Source: Plotosus lineatus
Lineage: Eukaryota > Chordata > Actinopteri > Siluriformes > Plotosidae
Direction of reading: 5' to 3'
NCBI GenBank assembly: GCA_024760905.1
Contig: CM045733.1
Location: 33,753,501 to 33,817,500 of the forward strand
DNA length: 64,000 bases
Part shown: positions 42,870 to 54,225 of the stretch, one piece after another
Position numbering within the stretch: the stretch's first letter is position 1
Layout: each line of letters opens with the position of its first letter
Notes under the pieces: model-generated
The model's input: the letters and a program-made list of their open reading frames with translations, nothing else
What the model was told of the DNA's origin: nothing
Databases searched by the model: none
Translations under genes and position numbers: made by a program

Positions 42870-43830
42870 CACATGCTGGTTATAGAACATTTCTCTCTGA
42901 AATTCTGAGGAAAATGGGTTGATCCAGACATTGTTCAGGACAACAGCGCACCTTGTTTCAAAAATTGATTGGAGATGGGAAAACATAGAAAGAAGTGTAG
43001 AAAATGAGAGGCTGCTCAGCTAAAATGATCACAAATGCTTTAAAATGGAAACCAAACCCTGAAAGACATGGAAGAAAATGAAAAAAATTACTATTCGGAT
43101 GTATCAAAAAAAAAGCAAAATGGCAAGAACTCATCTAACAATCAGCTTTAGGAAGATCAAAGAAGGTCTAAAGTTACCTGTGAGTTCTGTTACAAATGGG
43201 AGACGCCCATGTGAAGCCCGAGTTATCGGCAAGAACGCCACACAAATTCCCACTGTTGAAAAAAAGACGTGCTGAAGGGGTTACAATTTGCCAAAGAGAA
43301 CATTGACTGGCGCAACATTCCGTGGACTGATGAAAGTAAGATTGTTCATTTCGGGTCGGGTGGCTGGAGATAGTGGCACAAGCATGGTGACATTGGGATG
43401 TTTCTCATACAACGGTGTCAGGCCTAATTATTGCATACCAGGGATCATGGAACAGTTTGAATACATCAGGATGCTTGATGAGGTTGTGCTGCCTTATGCT
43501 GAAGAGGAAATGGTCTTAAAATGGGTGTTCCAACAAGACTGCGACCCCAAACACACTAGTAAACGGCAACATCTTGGTTCCAGACCAACAAGATTGATGT
43601 CATGAAGCAGCCGGCTGAATCCTTGGACCTTAATAAAATAGAAAATTTGGGGATGACATCAAAAATGCAGTTTCTGAGGCAAAACCAAGAAAACCAGAAG
43701 AACTGTGGAATGTAGTCCAATCATCGTGGGATGGAAAACCTGTCCACAGGTGCCACAAGTTGGTTGGCTCCATACAACACAGATGTGCAGAAGTTCTCAG
43801 AAACAGTGATTATGCAACTAACTATTAGTT
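42870..43830 (+). pseudogene. Decayed Tc1-like transposase
   Basis: Readable fragments include the LTISFRKIKEGLKLPVSS region and GPRNRP-like linker remnants, then YCIPGIMEQFEYIRMLDEVV and WVFQQDCDPKHTSK. The latter carries the second catalytic Asp of the DDE domain. Several frameshifts and stops separate the pieces, so the protein is dead. It belongs to the Tc1-like element 42593-46715. Confidence 0.8.
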
Positions 43831-44006
43831 CAGTGATTTAAAGGAAGCAAAATCTTACATTTTTTCAGTTTATACAGTGAATGTTTGAATTCGTAAAAAA
43901 GAAAAGCCTAATATTCACTTCTCTTTAAAGGAATCGCACAAATTTGATATATTTTTCTTCTTGTTTTGATTTGGAATAGAATGTGTCATTTCCCCAATGA
44001 ATTTGT

Positions 44007-44321
44007 TCAGTTCATTTTCTGTATCCGCTTAATCCTAATTAGCATCACAGTGAGACTGGCGCCCATCCCAGCCGACTCCGAGCAAGGGCAGAGTACACCC
44101 TGGACAGCTCACCAGGCCATCGCAGGGCGGAAACACACTGACAGCTTTACTCTTTTATGAAAGTCAGCAATGGATCTTTTACATGAACCTCACACCATAG
44201 ACATTGAGAGACATCACCTTTAATAACCCAGTTAGCTGCACTGGGGGACAACCTTTTGGAGATTGGGACTTGAACCCCCAACCTTAGGATCAGCGATCAG
44301 TGCCCTATACCACTGCCTTCA
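44007..44321 (-). repeat. SINE type a in the Tc1-like element
   Basis: Antisense SINE-a. Flanking 11-bp words AATGAATTTGT (43996-44006) and AATGCATTTGT (44322-44332) look like a target duplication with one later change. Confidence 0.82.
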
Positions 44322-44384
44322 AATGCATTTGTGTGCATAGAAATAAAAGATATTATCAGGATTTTGAGCTTTATTCACTTTTAA

Positions 44385-46682
44385 CCCTCGAGTGACTAAT
44401 ATGACCGAGTGGGGTCATTTGTGACCCCATTGACATTATATAGGAATATTTCTATAGAAACTATTGTTTTAGGGTTCTTCATATTTTTTTCAATCTCTAA
44501 TATATTTGTCCATCATCTTGTGTAATAAGGTATGGAAGTTGATATATTTGTACAAAAAAGCGGCAAAAACACCCAATAATAGAACAATATTACATTTATT
44601 TAGACAACCTTTGTCTGTTACATCTTGTAATATGCATGTTACCTTTTATTTCTTTGCATTTTTTTTCTTTGCATTAAAAATGAAAACAAATCATAAAAAG
44701 TAATGTTACTTTGCATAAAATATGTATAACAATGTGGTAGGATAATTTAGATTTGGTAATAGAAATAATAAGTATATGGCTGAACTATCTGAAACATGTA
44801 AGTGTCAGAATGAAGCATCATCAATACCATCTGAAGCGACAATGTCAAAAATCTCATAGATCTTCCTGGGGTTATAAGTGACCCCGCACAAGTTTGGATT
44901 ATACTCGCCACACGGATTGGCCAATCCTTACAAAATTCTATCAACAAATGCAGGACAAATTCTTCTTCTTTCTTCTTCTTTTCCTTTCGGCTGTTCCCTT
45001 CAGGGGTCGCCACAGCAAATCATCTGCCTCCATCTCTCCCTATCCTCTGCATCTTCTACTCTTACTCCAACGACCTTCATGTCTGCCTTCACCACATCCA
45101 TAAATCTTCTCTTTGGTCTTCCTCTGGGCCTTTTGCCTGGTAGTTCCAACCTCAGCATCCTACTACCAATATACTCACTATCCCTCCTCTGTATATGTCC
45201 AAACCATCTCAATCTAGCCTCTCTGACTTTGTCTCCAAAACATCTAACAAGTGCTGTCCCTCTGATGTACTCATTTCTGATCCTATCCATCCTCGTTACT
45301 CCCAAAGAGAACCTCAACATTTTCATCTCTGCTACCTCCAACTCTGCCTCCTGTCTTTTCCCCAGGGCCACTGTTTCTAAACCATACAACATCGCTGGCC
45401 TCATCACCGTCTTGTACACTTTTCCCTTCATTCTTGCCGATACTCTCCTATCACACATCACACCGGACACTTTTCTCCATCCATTCCAACCTGCCTGCAC
45501 GCGCTTCTTCACCTCTTTTCCACACTCTCCATTGCTCTGGATTGTTGAGCCTAAGTACTTAAAATCCTCCACCTTCTTTATCTCTGCCCCCTGTAACCTC
45601 AAAGTTCCTCTTGGGTCCTTGTCGTTCACACACATGTATTCTGTCTTATTGAGACTAACCTTCAATCCCCTCCTTTCCAGGGCATACCTCCACCTCTCTA
45701 GATTTTCCTCCACTTGTTCTCTGCTCTCACTACAGATCACGATGTCATCTGCAAACATCATAGTCCATGGAGATTCTTGTCTAACCTCGTCTGTCAGCCT
45801 GTCCATCACCATAGCAAACAAGAAGGGGCTGAGAGCTGACCCTTGATGCAGTCCCACCTCCACCTTGAACTCTTCTGTCACACCGACAGCACACCTCACC
45901 ACTGTCTTACATCTCTCATACATGTCCTGCACCACTCTAACATACTTCTCTGTCACTCCAGACTTCCTCATACAATACCACAGTTCTTCTCTCGGCATCC
46001 TGTCATATGCTTTCTCCAGATCCACAAAGGCACAATGCAGCGCCTTCTGACCTTGTTCTTAAAAATGGGCACAAGCACACTTCTCCTCCATTCGTCTGGC
46101 ATCTGCTCACTTTCTAAGACCTTGTTGAATATTCTTGTCAGAAAATCTACTGCTACCTCCCCTAGACACTTCCATACCTCAACTGGTATGTCATCAGGAC
46201 CAACTGCCTTTCCACTCTTCATCCTCTTCAATGCCCTCCTCACTTACTAATCTTTGCTACTTCCTGCTCCTCAACGGTCACCCCTTCTACTCTTTTTTTC
46301 TCTCTCATTTTCCTCATTCATCAGCTCTTCAAAGTACTCTTTCCATCTTCCCAGCACACTTCTGTCATCAGTCAATACATTTCCCTCTCTGTCCTTTATC
46401 ACTTGAACTTGCTGCACGTCTTTCCCATCTCTATTTCTCTGCTGTGCCAACCTGTATAAATCATTTTCTCCCTCCTTACTGTTCAACCTATCATACAAGT
46501 CATCATAAGCCCTCTGTTTGGCCTTTGACACCGCTACCTTCGCCTTACGCTGTGTCTCCCTGTACTCCTGGATGCAGGACAAATAGATTGACAAATTCTT
46601 GGTAGGAAAGTTTTTTGTCGATTAAATATAGGCGTCAGACTAGATATGCCCAAGGTCATGACCCCACTCGGTCACTTGAAGG
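44385..46682. mobile_element. piggyBac-like element with TTAA target
   Basis: Flanked by TTAA at 44381-44384 and 46683-46686. Ends CCCTCGAGTGAC and, reversed, CCTTCAAGTGAC, followed on both sides by a GACCGAGTGGGGTCA motif. No transposase is readable; without the RTE insertion it is about 0.7 kb, so non-autonomous. It sits inside the Tc1-like element and itself holds a LINE. Confidence 0.85.
44961..46571 (-). pseudogene. RTE-like LINE, 5'-truncated, internal deletion
   Basis: Flanked by exact 13-bp duplications ATGCAGGACAAAT (44948-44960 and 46572-46584). The minus strand encodes the RT from the VAVSKAKQRAYDDLYDRL region to the C terminus. A 341-codon open frame (46025-45000) carries VGLHQGSALSPF, MMFADDIVICSES and the FMDVVK.DM end. 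At about 46050 the codons between PIFKNK and the VDLEKAYDR block are missing compared with the copy at 13-14 kb, with a frame change, so the finger/palm region is broken. The tail at 44961-44985 is a CTT repeat. Confidence 0.92.
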
Positions 46683-46717
46683 TTAAACACACTGCTATTA
46701 TTTTGAACAGAACTGTA

Positions 46718-47449
46718 GCTTTTGTGTCCCTCATTCAGGACAGGGCTGTTTTCTAAAAATTTGTCTTTCATCACTTTACTTTCATGTATTTCATTTTTTT
46801 TTTTCATTGATGAAAAGCAGTTCATATCTTAATTGTGCTGACAATTCCCTCAGCTTTATTGTATCCACAAAGGCATACATAGGCTGCCTTTCTTCAAAGT
46901 AATTAGCATCATACTCGCTGTACAACTTCATTACACAATATCTCCTTGCACATTTCTATTCCCAGAGCATGCTGTCAAGTTGTTGCTGCGATCAGCTGAG
47001 CCAGGAAGATCTTAATGAATTAAAATGTAAATGTCCATGGGTACCATATTTCCAGGACAAAACCTCAATGGGAGGAAAACAATTATCATCAAAACATATC
47101 ATGTGAACACAAAAGACCGGTGTTGTGCTGCTCTTGTGCACAGGGAATGAAATGATTTTTGTATCGCTATGGAAACATTTTGCCATGTCCCTTTAAGGAA
47201 AATAGCGGTAATACCAATAACAGCAAGCAATTTGAGTTACGTTTAGCCATCACAGTACATGAATACAGGGTTATAGCGATGTCCTCTGATTAATGAATTG
47301 TGGACGTATTGTAATTTACAGTAAATAATTATTTATATCTATCATCTATATATCTAATCAGAACAAATTAACCAATCATTAGTTGTGTTAAGCTCAATGG
47401 CTGGTCGAGTACAGCAGTAGGAAAATATTTATTAGAACGATTAAGTAAA
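46718..47449. other. Intergenic, apparently unique sequence
   Basis: About 730 bp without a recognised repeat, between a transposon nest and a Tigger element. It has a smooth, non-repetitive composition and an X-box-like TCGCTATGGAAAC at about 47164; a conserved non-coding element is possible but unproven. Confidence 0.4.
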
Positions 47450-47451
47450 TA

Positions 47452-47921
47452 CGGGGATCCCTCGCTACTTCACGCTTCAATTCATGCGGTTTCAGTGCAT
47501 CGTGTTTTTTTTAAATATTCATCGAATTAAACAATAAGAAAATTAAGGAAGAATAAAAGTTAAGGAAAATGCCACAAAAACAAGGCCAATTATGGGGGCA
47601 AAAACCCTAAACAAACACGAAACAAAAAACAACCCAAAACCTCCCATCAAAACGAGTTACATTGTTGTGAGGTGCGCATCTGAGTGCATGCGTGCGCGTC
47701 TGTATGTGTGTGTATTTATATTTTATTTACATCTTATGCATTATTTTTGAATGATTAATTGTTATTATAAGCATTTATAGCATTGAATATGTATTTATTG
47801 ATGTTATATACACTTATACATGTACTTATACGTCAGTCCTTGGTTGATCCTACTTCGCGGATTTTGGTGGTCGCCGGGGGAATCTCTGTCCCAATTAACC
47901 GTGGAAAGTGAGGGAGCCCTG
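47452..47921. mobile_element. Tigger-like (TcMar) element, non-autonomous
   Basis: TA-flanked element (47450-47451, 47922-47923) with ends CGGGGATCCCTCGCTACTTC and, reversed, CAGGGCTCCCTCACTTTCC. About 470 bp, no transposase. The right 160 bp match 7059-7235. Confidence 0.82.
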
Positions 47922-48049
47922 TAAATGAAAACTACTTTAATCATCATTTATTAAAATATCATTCGACCACCAGAGAAAAGAACAAGACTCTTCTGCAATG
48001 TTGTTTTATAAAGCAGGACTAGCATATACGTAGTGCTTGTAATAGGGTA

Positions 48050-48225
48050 ATACTGGCTTAGTGGTTAGTGCTCTGGGTTACTGATCCACAGGCCGGGTGT
48101 TGAAGCTCCAGTAACACCAAGCTGCCTTTGTTGGACCTTTGAGCGAGTTCCTTAACCCTCAATTGCTTAGTTGAAATGATAAATGTAAGCCACTCTGAAT
48201 AAAGGCGTCTTTTGTGAAGTATAGA
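48050..48225 (+). repeat. SINE family 2
   Basis: Head ACTGGCTTAGTGGTTAGTGC, GGGTGTTGAAGCTCC, body CTTTGTTGGACCTTTGAGCG and tail CCACTCTGAATAAAGGCGTC. Confidence 0.72.
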
Positions 48226-48359
48226 AAAACATCTGAACTGATCAAATTTAAAATCTCCTTCACTGCCAGAAGTTGCTCAATCTGAGTGTACAATGCAGTG
48301 AAGGAAAACGAAAACTGTAGTAAACTGAAGTAAAATTTTGCGAGGATCAGTTGGTAGCT

Positions 48360-48718
48360 GTGGCAGTGGTGGTCTAGTGGTATAGGGCGCTGGATCGCTG
48401 ATCCAAAGGTTTGGGGCTCGAGTCCCACTCTCCACAAGGTTGTCACTGCCCCCCCCCCACCCCACCCCTTCAGTGCAGCTAACTGGGTTATCAAAGGCTG
48501 GCCATGTCTCTCACTGTCTATGGTGTGAGGCATGTAAAAGAACCATTGCTGACTTTCGACAAGAGTAGGCTGCAAAGCCGTCGGCGTGTTTCTGCCCTGC
48601 GATGGCCTGGCGAGCTGTCCAGGGTGTACTCTGCCCTCGCCCGGAGTTCGCTGGGATGGGTACCAGCCTCCTCGAGACCCTAATTAGTTACGGTTACAGA
48701 AAATGATGATGAACTGAA
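48360..48718 (+). repeat. SINE type a, full length, 12-bp TSD
   Basis: Reference copy: head GGTGGTCTAGTGGTATAGGG and GGGGCTCGAGTCCCAC, the whole core to GGCGTGTTTCTG, then CCCTGCGATGGCCTGGCGAG and the tail TAATTAGTTACGGTTACAG with GATGATGA. Target duplication CAGTTGGTAGCT at 48348-48359 and 48719-48730. Confidence 0.93.
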
Positions 48719-48730
48719 CAGTTGGTAGCT

Positions 48731-49291
48731 TGTAGCTGGGAGAAAAACTGACCATGGTAAATTTTATACTATATATTCTCATATGTCAAAGTGACACTAG
48801 CCAATCACATGCTTCTGTTACTCGGGTATGTGGAAGAGGGTGGAAGGCAATTTCTTCCATGTGTGTTATGCTGCTGTGTATAAGCAGCAATTCGAAGAAA
48901 TGCTGTTGGCTGGGTTCATATGTCTCAGAGGAGGTGATGTTTATCATCTCAGATCCCAGTTGGTTGAAAATGTAGTTAACGAAGCAACAAATTTATTCAC
49001 TGCTAACAAATCAGCTGTCCATGTGGCTGTGTGTGTACATGTGTGTGTGTATGAGAGAGAGTGAGAGAGATGTTTTGTGCTCTCGTGTCCTGTTTAAATA
49101 CTCCAAAGCTACCACCATGACCAGAATGAACGGCCTTCTCAAACAGGATACATTTCTTGTATGTGCTTAGCAACACTAGTGTTATGAGAACACTGCACAG
49201 CTTATGAGCTTGTTGCTTTAAATAACAATAAAATGGTTTAAATGGGTTTTGATGCTTCATTCATAACATTCCTCTCTTTGTTGTATTACAG
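48731..49291. other. Intron just upstream of the gpr19 coding exon
   Basis: No repeat or exon recognised. It ends with TTGTATTACAG, the splice acceptor used by the coding exon. Confidence 0.6.
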
Positions 49292-49315
49292 GACTGACTC
49301 ACCACAGCTATAGCA

Positions 49316-50584
49316 ATGGTGTACGCTTTGTCAATGGACACCGCGAAGCCATCTCTGCACACCACACTAATGACATATGTGATGCCGAACAGTTCAGAGC
49401 GGGACAATGCGTCGGCTCTCCCAGCCAGTTCTCCCACATCTGTCTGCAATCTGAAAATGCCCTCGTTTGAAACGAACAGCACTCAGGTGTCTTATGAGCT
49501 GACTCCAACAGAAGTGACCATTCTCGGGCTGATCTTTGGTGTCTTTTGGATAGTCTCAGTTCTTGGGAATGCTTTGGTGTGTCTGGTGATACACCGCAGC
49601 CGCCGAACTCAGTCGACCACAAATTACTTTGTGGTGTCTATGGCCTGTGCTGATTTGCTGCTGAGTTTGGGCTGCGCTCCATTCATTCTGCTCCAGGTCT
49701 CATCCGGGTATTGGCCGCTCAGCGTAGCAGCATGCAAGGTAGTACGGTACATCCAGCACTTGTGCCCTGGTGTTCAGGTCTATGTACTCCTTTCCATCTG
49801 TGTCGACCGCTTCTACACAATTGTGTATCCACTGAGCTTCAAAGTGTCTCGGGAGAAAGCGAAACGCATGATCTTGGCTTCTTGGTTGTTTGATGCAGCA
49901 TTTGTCTCACCATGCCTGTTTTTCTATGGATCTTCTTCATCAATTGCGCAAAGACACTGTGAGTTTTTCCTTCCAGGATCTTGGGATGGTCTGGCATACG
50001 CCCTGATTCACCTCCTGTTTGGATTCCTGGTGCCAGCACTTCTTATTTTATCTTTCTACCAGAGGGTAGTGCGCTACATCTGGCGGATTAGTACGGATGG
50101 ACGCACGGTACGCAGGACTATGAATATCGTACCCAGAACAAAAGTGAAAACCATCAAGATGTTCCTGATGCTTAACACTGTGTTCCTCCTCACATGGATG
50201 CCTTTTTACATAGCACAACTTTGGCACCCTGATGTATCCGCTGGCCCCAGTAGGCAGGAGGCGCTTATCTTTGTTTCCATCACATGGTTGTCCTTCAGCT
50301 CCACTGCTTCGAAGCCAACACTCTACTCAGTGTACAATGCTAATTTCAGACGAGGAATGAGAGAAACTTTCTGCATGTCGTCAATGAAGTGCTACAGAAG
50401 CAACGCATACACCATCACTGCCAGTTCAAGAATAGCTAAAAAAAATTATGTGGGTGTAGTAGACCTGCCTGTGCCGCCAAAAACTCTGATCAAAGATTCT
50501 GTTTACGATACGTTTGACCGAGAAGCGAAAGAGAAAAAACTGGCATGGCCTATAAGTGTCAACCCACCAAACACATTTGTATAG
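49316..50584 (+). CDS. gpr19: G protein-coupled receptor 19 (orphan class A GPCR)
   Basis: A 422-residue plasma-membrane receptor encoded in one exon; 24 nt of 5' UTR (49292-49315) follow the splice acceptor. The extracellular N terminus (1-66) has N-glycosylation sites at Asn25, 31 and 54. Helices are roughly 67-92 (GN at 84-85), 103-128 (Asp113), 137-168 (Cys140), 183-205, 225-249, 277-302 and 316-340. Cys215 in loop 2 can pair with Cys140. The usual DRY is D-R-F (164-166), CWxP is TWMP (293-296), and NPxxY is reduced to KPTLY (333-337). Loop 3 holds the family-typical TDGRTVRRTMNIVPRTKVK, and the tail ends PISVNPPNTFV, all as in mammalian GPR19. The first ATG is chosen because MV-A---MD matches the family start. 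The ligand is not settled. The gene converges with crebl2 downstream. Confidence 0.97.
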   Translation: MVYALSMDTAKPSLHTTLMTYVMPNSSERDNASALPASSPTSVCNLKMPSFETNSTQVSYELTPTEVTILGLIFGVFWIVSVLGNALVCLVIHRSRRTQSTTNYFVVSMACADLLLSLGCAPFILLQVSSGYWPLSVAACKVVRYIQHLCPGVQVYVLLSICVDRFYTIVYPLSFKVSREKAKRMILASWLFDAAFVSPCLFFYGSSSSIAQRHCEFFLPGSWDGLAYALIHLLFGFLVPALLILSFYQRVVRYIWRISTDGRTVRRTMNIVPRTKVKTIKMFLMLNTVFLLTWMPFYIAQLWHPDVSAGPSRQEALIFVSITWLSFSSTASKPTLYSVYNANFRRGMRETFCMSSMKCYRSNAYTITASSRIAKKNYVGVVDLPVPPKTLIKDSVYDTFDREAKEKKLAWPISVNPPNTFV

Positions 50585-51198
50585 AATGGCATTGTGACAT
50601 GTCCATCCAAATGTATTCAAAGGTGTTCAGGTTCATTTTTTGGAGCACACCTAGCATCAAGACCTGAAAGTGCTATACCTGTTGTTATTCGAACCGAAAC
50701 AAGCAGGACATTACAAAAGCAAAAATTTGATCAGTTTAACTGATAGTAGCCATGTGCCTACTTCAGTGGCGCTCAAACCTATTGCAGCCAGGAACCTTTT
50801 ATTGTGTACAAAATAAAATTTAATGGAATCCAAGTGCATCGATCTATTTCATGAAAACTATTATGAACGTTTTATGGAGCCATTTAGCTTTTCCAGTAAT
50901 AGGACATGTTGGTGAAGAATTTGGTGCTTGCACTCCTAAACATAATACCTTTTATGATGTAACCTTCTGATTTCCACTAATGGAACAAAAAAGTCATTGA
51001 ATCACTGGCTATGCTTCATAGACCGCTGAGGTCCAATGGAGACGGAGAACCACTGATCATGCTTTTTGTAATGAAGAGCATTTGTGTGTTATTTCTATCT
51101 GTAGTATGTTACTTACTGTTAAATTAATGTATGTTGTTTCTTGTAATCATAAACATTGTGAAAGAAAATGAGACCTCCAGGTTGCTGGGCATCTAGTT
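50585..51198 (+). other. gpr19 3' UTR with hAT-like insertion
   Basis: AATAAA lies at 50812-50817 and a second candidate AATAAA at 51764-51769. Within this stretch 50764-51055 looks like a worn hAT miniature (CAGTGGCGCTCAAACC ... GGAGAACCACTG); no clear target duplication was seen. Confidence 0.5.
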
Positions 51199-51393
51199 CA
51201 GTGGCCACCAACCCTATTCCTGACCTCTACCTCTGAAGCTCTGAAGACATTGGCATCAACCCAGGTCATAGCCACTTGACCATCTAATCACCAACTGAAG
51301 AAGCTCTTGATCAGTTCAAAGAGGTGCATTAGCTTTTGCTTAGAGATAAGCACTGGAGCAAGGAATCTCCAGGAACGGGGTTGGTGACCACTG
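51199..51393. mobile_element. Non-autonomous hAT-like miniature
   Basis: The 195-bp sequence starts CAGTGGCCACCAACCC and ends GGGTTGGTGACCACTG, matching terminal inverted repeats. Flanks ATCTAGTT and TTCTATCT do not form a convincing 8-bp duplication. Confidence 0.75.
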
Positions 51394-51856
51394 TTCTATC
51401 TCATCTACGTACATGTCCACGCAGTCTAGAGTTGTTTCATGGTTTGTGAGAGAAATATCACCTACACTGCAACCGATAGATGATCCTTCTCACAATACTA
51501 CTGCTGTGATAATGCTTTTATTACCATAGAGTGTTACTTTCTGTAGAAAAAGTCCAGTTTCAGCAATGTCCAAAACTGTGTTTGAATTAAACAACAATGA
51601 GAAAATAATAATAATTATAATAAAATAATCCGCTGCATATAAAAAACAAGCTCAATTTGTAAATGACTGGGTAACAGCTGTTTCTGAAGATCACTGTATG
51701 GCAGATGGTATTATTTCTGTGTTATGGTGTGAAGAAGAGATGGAAGAACTTGCAAAAAGGAATAATAAAAGACGGTGTGACATTCCCAACATAATCTTTC
51801 CATACGTATGTGTGGTCTGGTATTACTACTCTGGTTTATTGTTAGACTGAGAAACA

Positions 51857-52192
51857 TTCATTCATTCATTTTCTGTAACTGCTCAATCCTAATTAGGGTC
51901 GCGGTGAGGCTGGCGCCCATCTCAGCCGACTCAAGGGTACACCCTGGAAAGCTTGCCAGGCCATCGCAGGGCAGGAACACGCTGACGGCTATGTAGCCTA
52001 CTCTTGTCAAAAGTCAGCAATGGTTCTTTTTCATGCCTCACACCATAGACAGGGAGAGACATGGCCAGCCTTTGATGACCCAATTACGTACCTGCACTGG
52101 GGAGACAGTGACAACCCCTGGAGAGTGGGACTCGAACCCCCAACCCTAGGATTAGTGATCCAGCACCTTTACCACCAGGCCACCACTGCCCT
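51857..52192 (-). repeat. SINE type a, 12-bp TSD
   Basis: Full-length antisense copy between duplications GACTGAGAAACA at 51845-51856 and 52193-52204. Confidence 0.92.
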
Positions 52193-52204
52193 GACTGAGA
52201 AACA

Positions 52205-52920
52205 ATACTAGTTAAATGACATTAATATTGAAAAAAGTCTTCAAGCTAAAAACGCATAACCTGTCAGTGTACAATCAACGGTCATTGATCATGATATAAC
52301 TTTTCCAAAAACATCAATGAACTAAAGGGGCACTCATAGAGTGCAGGGTACCTGCGTCACACAGCATGGTCACTGAACCAAATTGGCCCTACATGGAGAC
52401 TGGGTTCAATTACTCATGCGCTCATCCTACAGTAAGTTCTATGAGACATGGACATGACCAAATTTGAGAAGAAACGCTCATTTGAAAGTTGTACAAGATG
52501 CCTGTGGTTTGACATTTCTAGGGCACTCAAGGTAAAAGCTTACAGTCTCGCTTGAAAATCCACAGTACTGTAGTGGCAAGTCATTTCGTAGTTAGAAAAA
52601 GTCCTATCCTCAAAACTTTGTGACCTTGTGCTGACCCTCACCTTTGACCTAGATATTGTGAGATCAAATCAGCTATGGGACTCAAGTACCGTAATGTCCA
52701 CACCAAAGTCTGGTGAAAATCTGTACACAGGTGTGGCCAGGATTTGTTCAAAAACTAATAAATAGTTGCATAGCGAAATGCTGGTGATTGCAATACAATG
52801 CCTGCAAGGGATTATTGGAAAGCCCCACAGTTTCTTAAGAGCATACCTTTTTTGTTTGTTTGTTTTAATTTTGAAATGTATGATTAGGTGTACATGCTGT
52901 ATTTTATGGACGACTGTTCA
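52205..52920. other. Intergenic, old repeat-like
   Basis: Contains GACCTTGTGCTGACCCTCAC and CTTTGACCTAGATATTGTGA (52620-52660), similar in flavour to 8.9-9.2 kb. No gene. Confidence 0.4.
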
Positions 52921-52938
52921 TTTTCCTCTTTAATAAGT

Positions 52939-53386
52939 CTTCTTCTTTTCCTTTCGGCTTTTCCCTTCAGGGGTCGCCACAGCGAATCATCTGCCTCCAT
53001 CTCACCCTATCCTTTGCATCTTCTTCTCTTACACCAACGACCTTCATGTCCTCCTTCACCACATCCATGAATCGTCTCTTTGGTCTTCCTCTAGGCCTTC
53101 TGCCTGGTAGTTCCAGCCTCAGCATCCTACTACCAATATATTCACTATCCCTCCTCTGTACATGTCCAAACCATCTCAATCTAGCCTCTCTGACTTTGTC
53201 TCCAAAACGCCTTACATGTGCTGTCCCTCTGATGTGCTCATTCCTAATCCTATCCATCCTCGTTACTCCCAAAGAGAACCTCAACATTTTCATCTCTGCT
53301 ACCTCCAACTCTGCCTCCTGTCTTTTCCCCAGGGCCACTGTTTCTAACCCATACAGCATCGTTGGCCTCAACACCGTCTTGTACAC
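52939..53386 (-). repeat. RTE LINE 3' fragment with TSD
   Basis: About 450 bp of RTE 3' end; the minus strand encodes LYGLETVALGKRQEAELEVA through RRFMDVVKEDMKV to the CTT-type tail. It is flanked by an 18-bp duplication ending CCTCTTTAATAAGT (52921-52938 and 53387-53404); the first few bases may belong to the LINE. Confidence 0.9.
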
Positions 53387-53404
53387 TTTTCCTCTTTAAT
53401 AAGT

Positions 53405-54225
53405 AACTGATGCAAATGCAAATAGCTGTAACACCGGAATATTTGTCTTCACAATTAGCGTCCATATAAGAATACAACTGTGCATCTGTTATCACGGACA
53501 CAAGAGTGATCCTGAATGAATGAGCGGTTTCCGTTTCCCAGGCAACTTCAGGGATGAGGACATTGCTATGGAAACCACATGATGTTTGAGAGATGTAATT
53601 TAAATGTGCAATTCTAATCGAGTAGACATTTTGAGTCGGCGTGCACACTGAATGATTTCCCAGCATTTCTACCTGCCTAAGATCTGCAGATTGGACACAA
53701 AGGGGCTTGGAATGAGCCACACAACGCCTTTCCAGCCAATTACAAACAGCAGGCCTTTGCGCACGAATATAATTGAGGGGAAATGGAGTGGTGTTGCAAG
53801 TGCAGTGGTCTTGGCAATGCACAACCATAACAGTATGTTGGTTTGGCTGGCTTTCACTGCGAGCATCAAGCTCACTATTAACAATCGTTGATCAAAATAG
53901 AATACTTAAAGGATTAAATTTTTTTCCAACTGCCAAAATCTTCAGCAAGAGGAAAAAAAAAGCAAAACAAACAAAAAAAACATTCCCCACTGTTGATGTC
54001 TTGAGAGCCAAAGAAAAAGATATTGTGCGAAGTTGTAAATAATTAAAATGTTGGAAAACCGAATTAACGCATAGTCCTTCTGAACGTCTGTAATTAATGT
54101 ACATTTACATTTATGCTGAAAAGAAAAAATACAAGGCACATCACTGACAAATAAGAAAGCATGGAATCAAAAGTTCACAACTGTCACACCCAGAAGAGGA
54201 AAGAAATCGGATTAAATGTTTATGC
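53405..54225. promoter_or_regulatory. Repeat-free intergenic block with octamer and X-box-like sites
   Basis: Between the two genes' 3' ends lies a stretch without recognised repeats. It begins with overlapping octamer-like ATGCAAATGCAAAT (about 53409-53422), then GTTTCCCAGGCAAC (about 53529-53542, an RFX X-box on the minus strand) and ATTGCTATGGAAAC (about 53561-53574). Motif matches only; an enhancer role is inference. Confidence 0.35.

Larger units (their letters stand above)
42593..46715 (+). mobile_element. Tc1-like element carrying nested insertions
   Basis: Ends CAGTTGTATTCAAAATAATA and, reversed, CAGTTCTGTTCAAAATAATA, each flanked by TA (42591-42592 and 46716-46717). With the SINE at 44007 and the piggyBac-like insertion at 44385 removed, about 1.5 kb remains, the usual size of a Tc1 element. 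The outer ends are still about 95% alike over 20 bases. Confidence 0.92.

Noticed and set aside
44747..45013. 88-codon minus-strand frame
   Set aside because: It spans the junction between the piggyBac-like element and the RTE LINE; chance.
48360..48440. tRNA gene at SINE heads (A and B boxes visible)
   Set aside because: The cloverleaf is not complete and the same head recurs many times attached to the SINE core; these are SINE promoters.
53250..53828. 192-codon minus-strand frame
   Set aside because: It runs from unique sequence into the RTE fragment and has no family resemblance; accidental.
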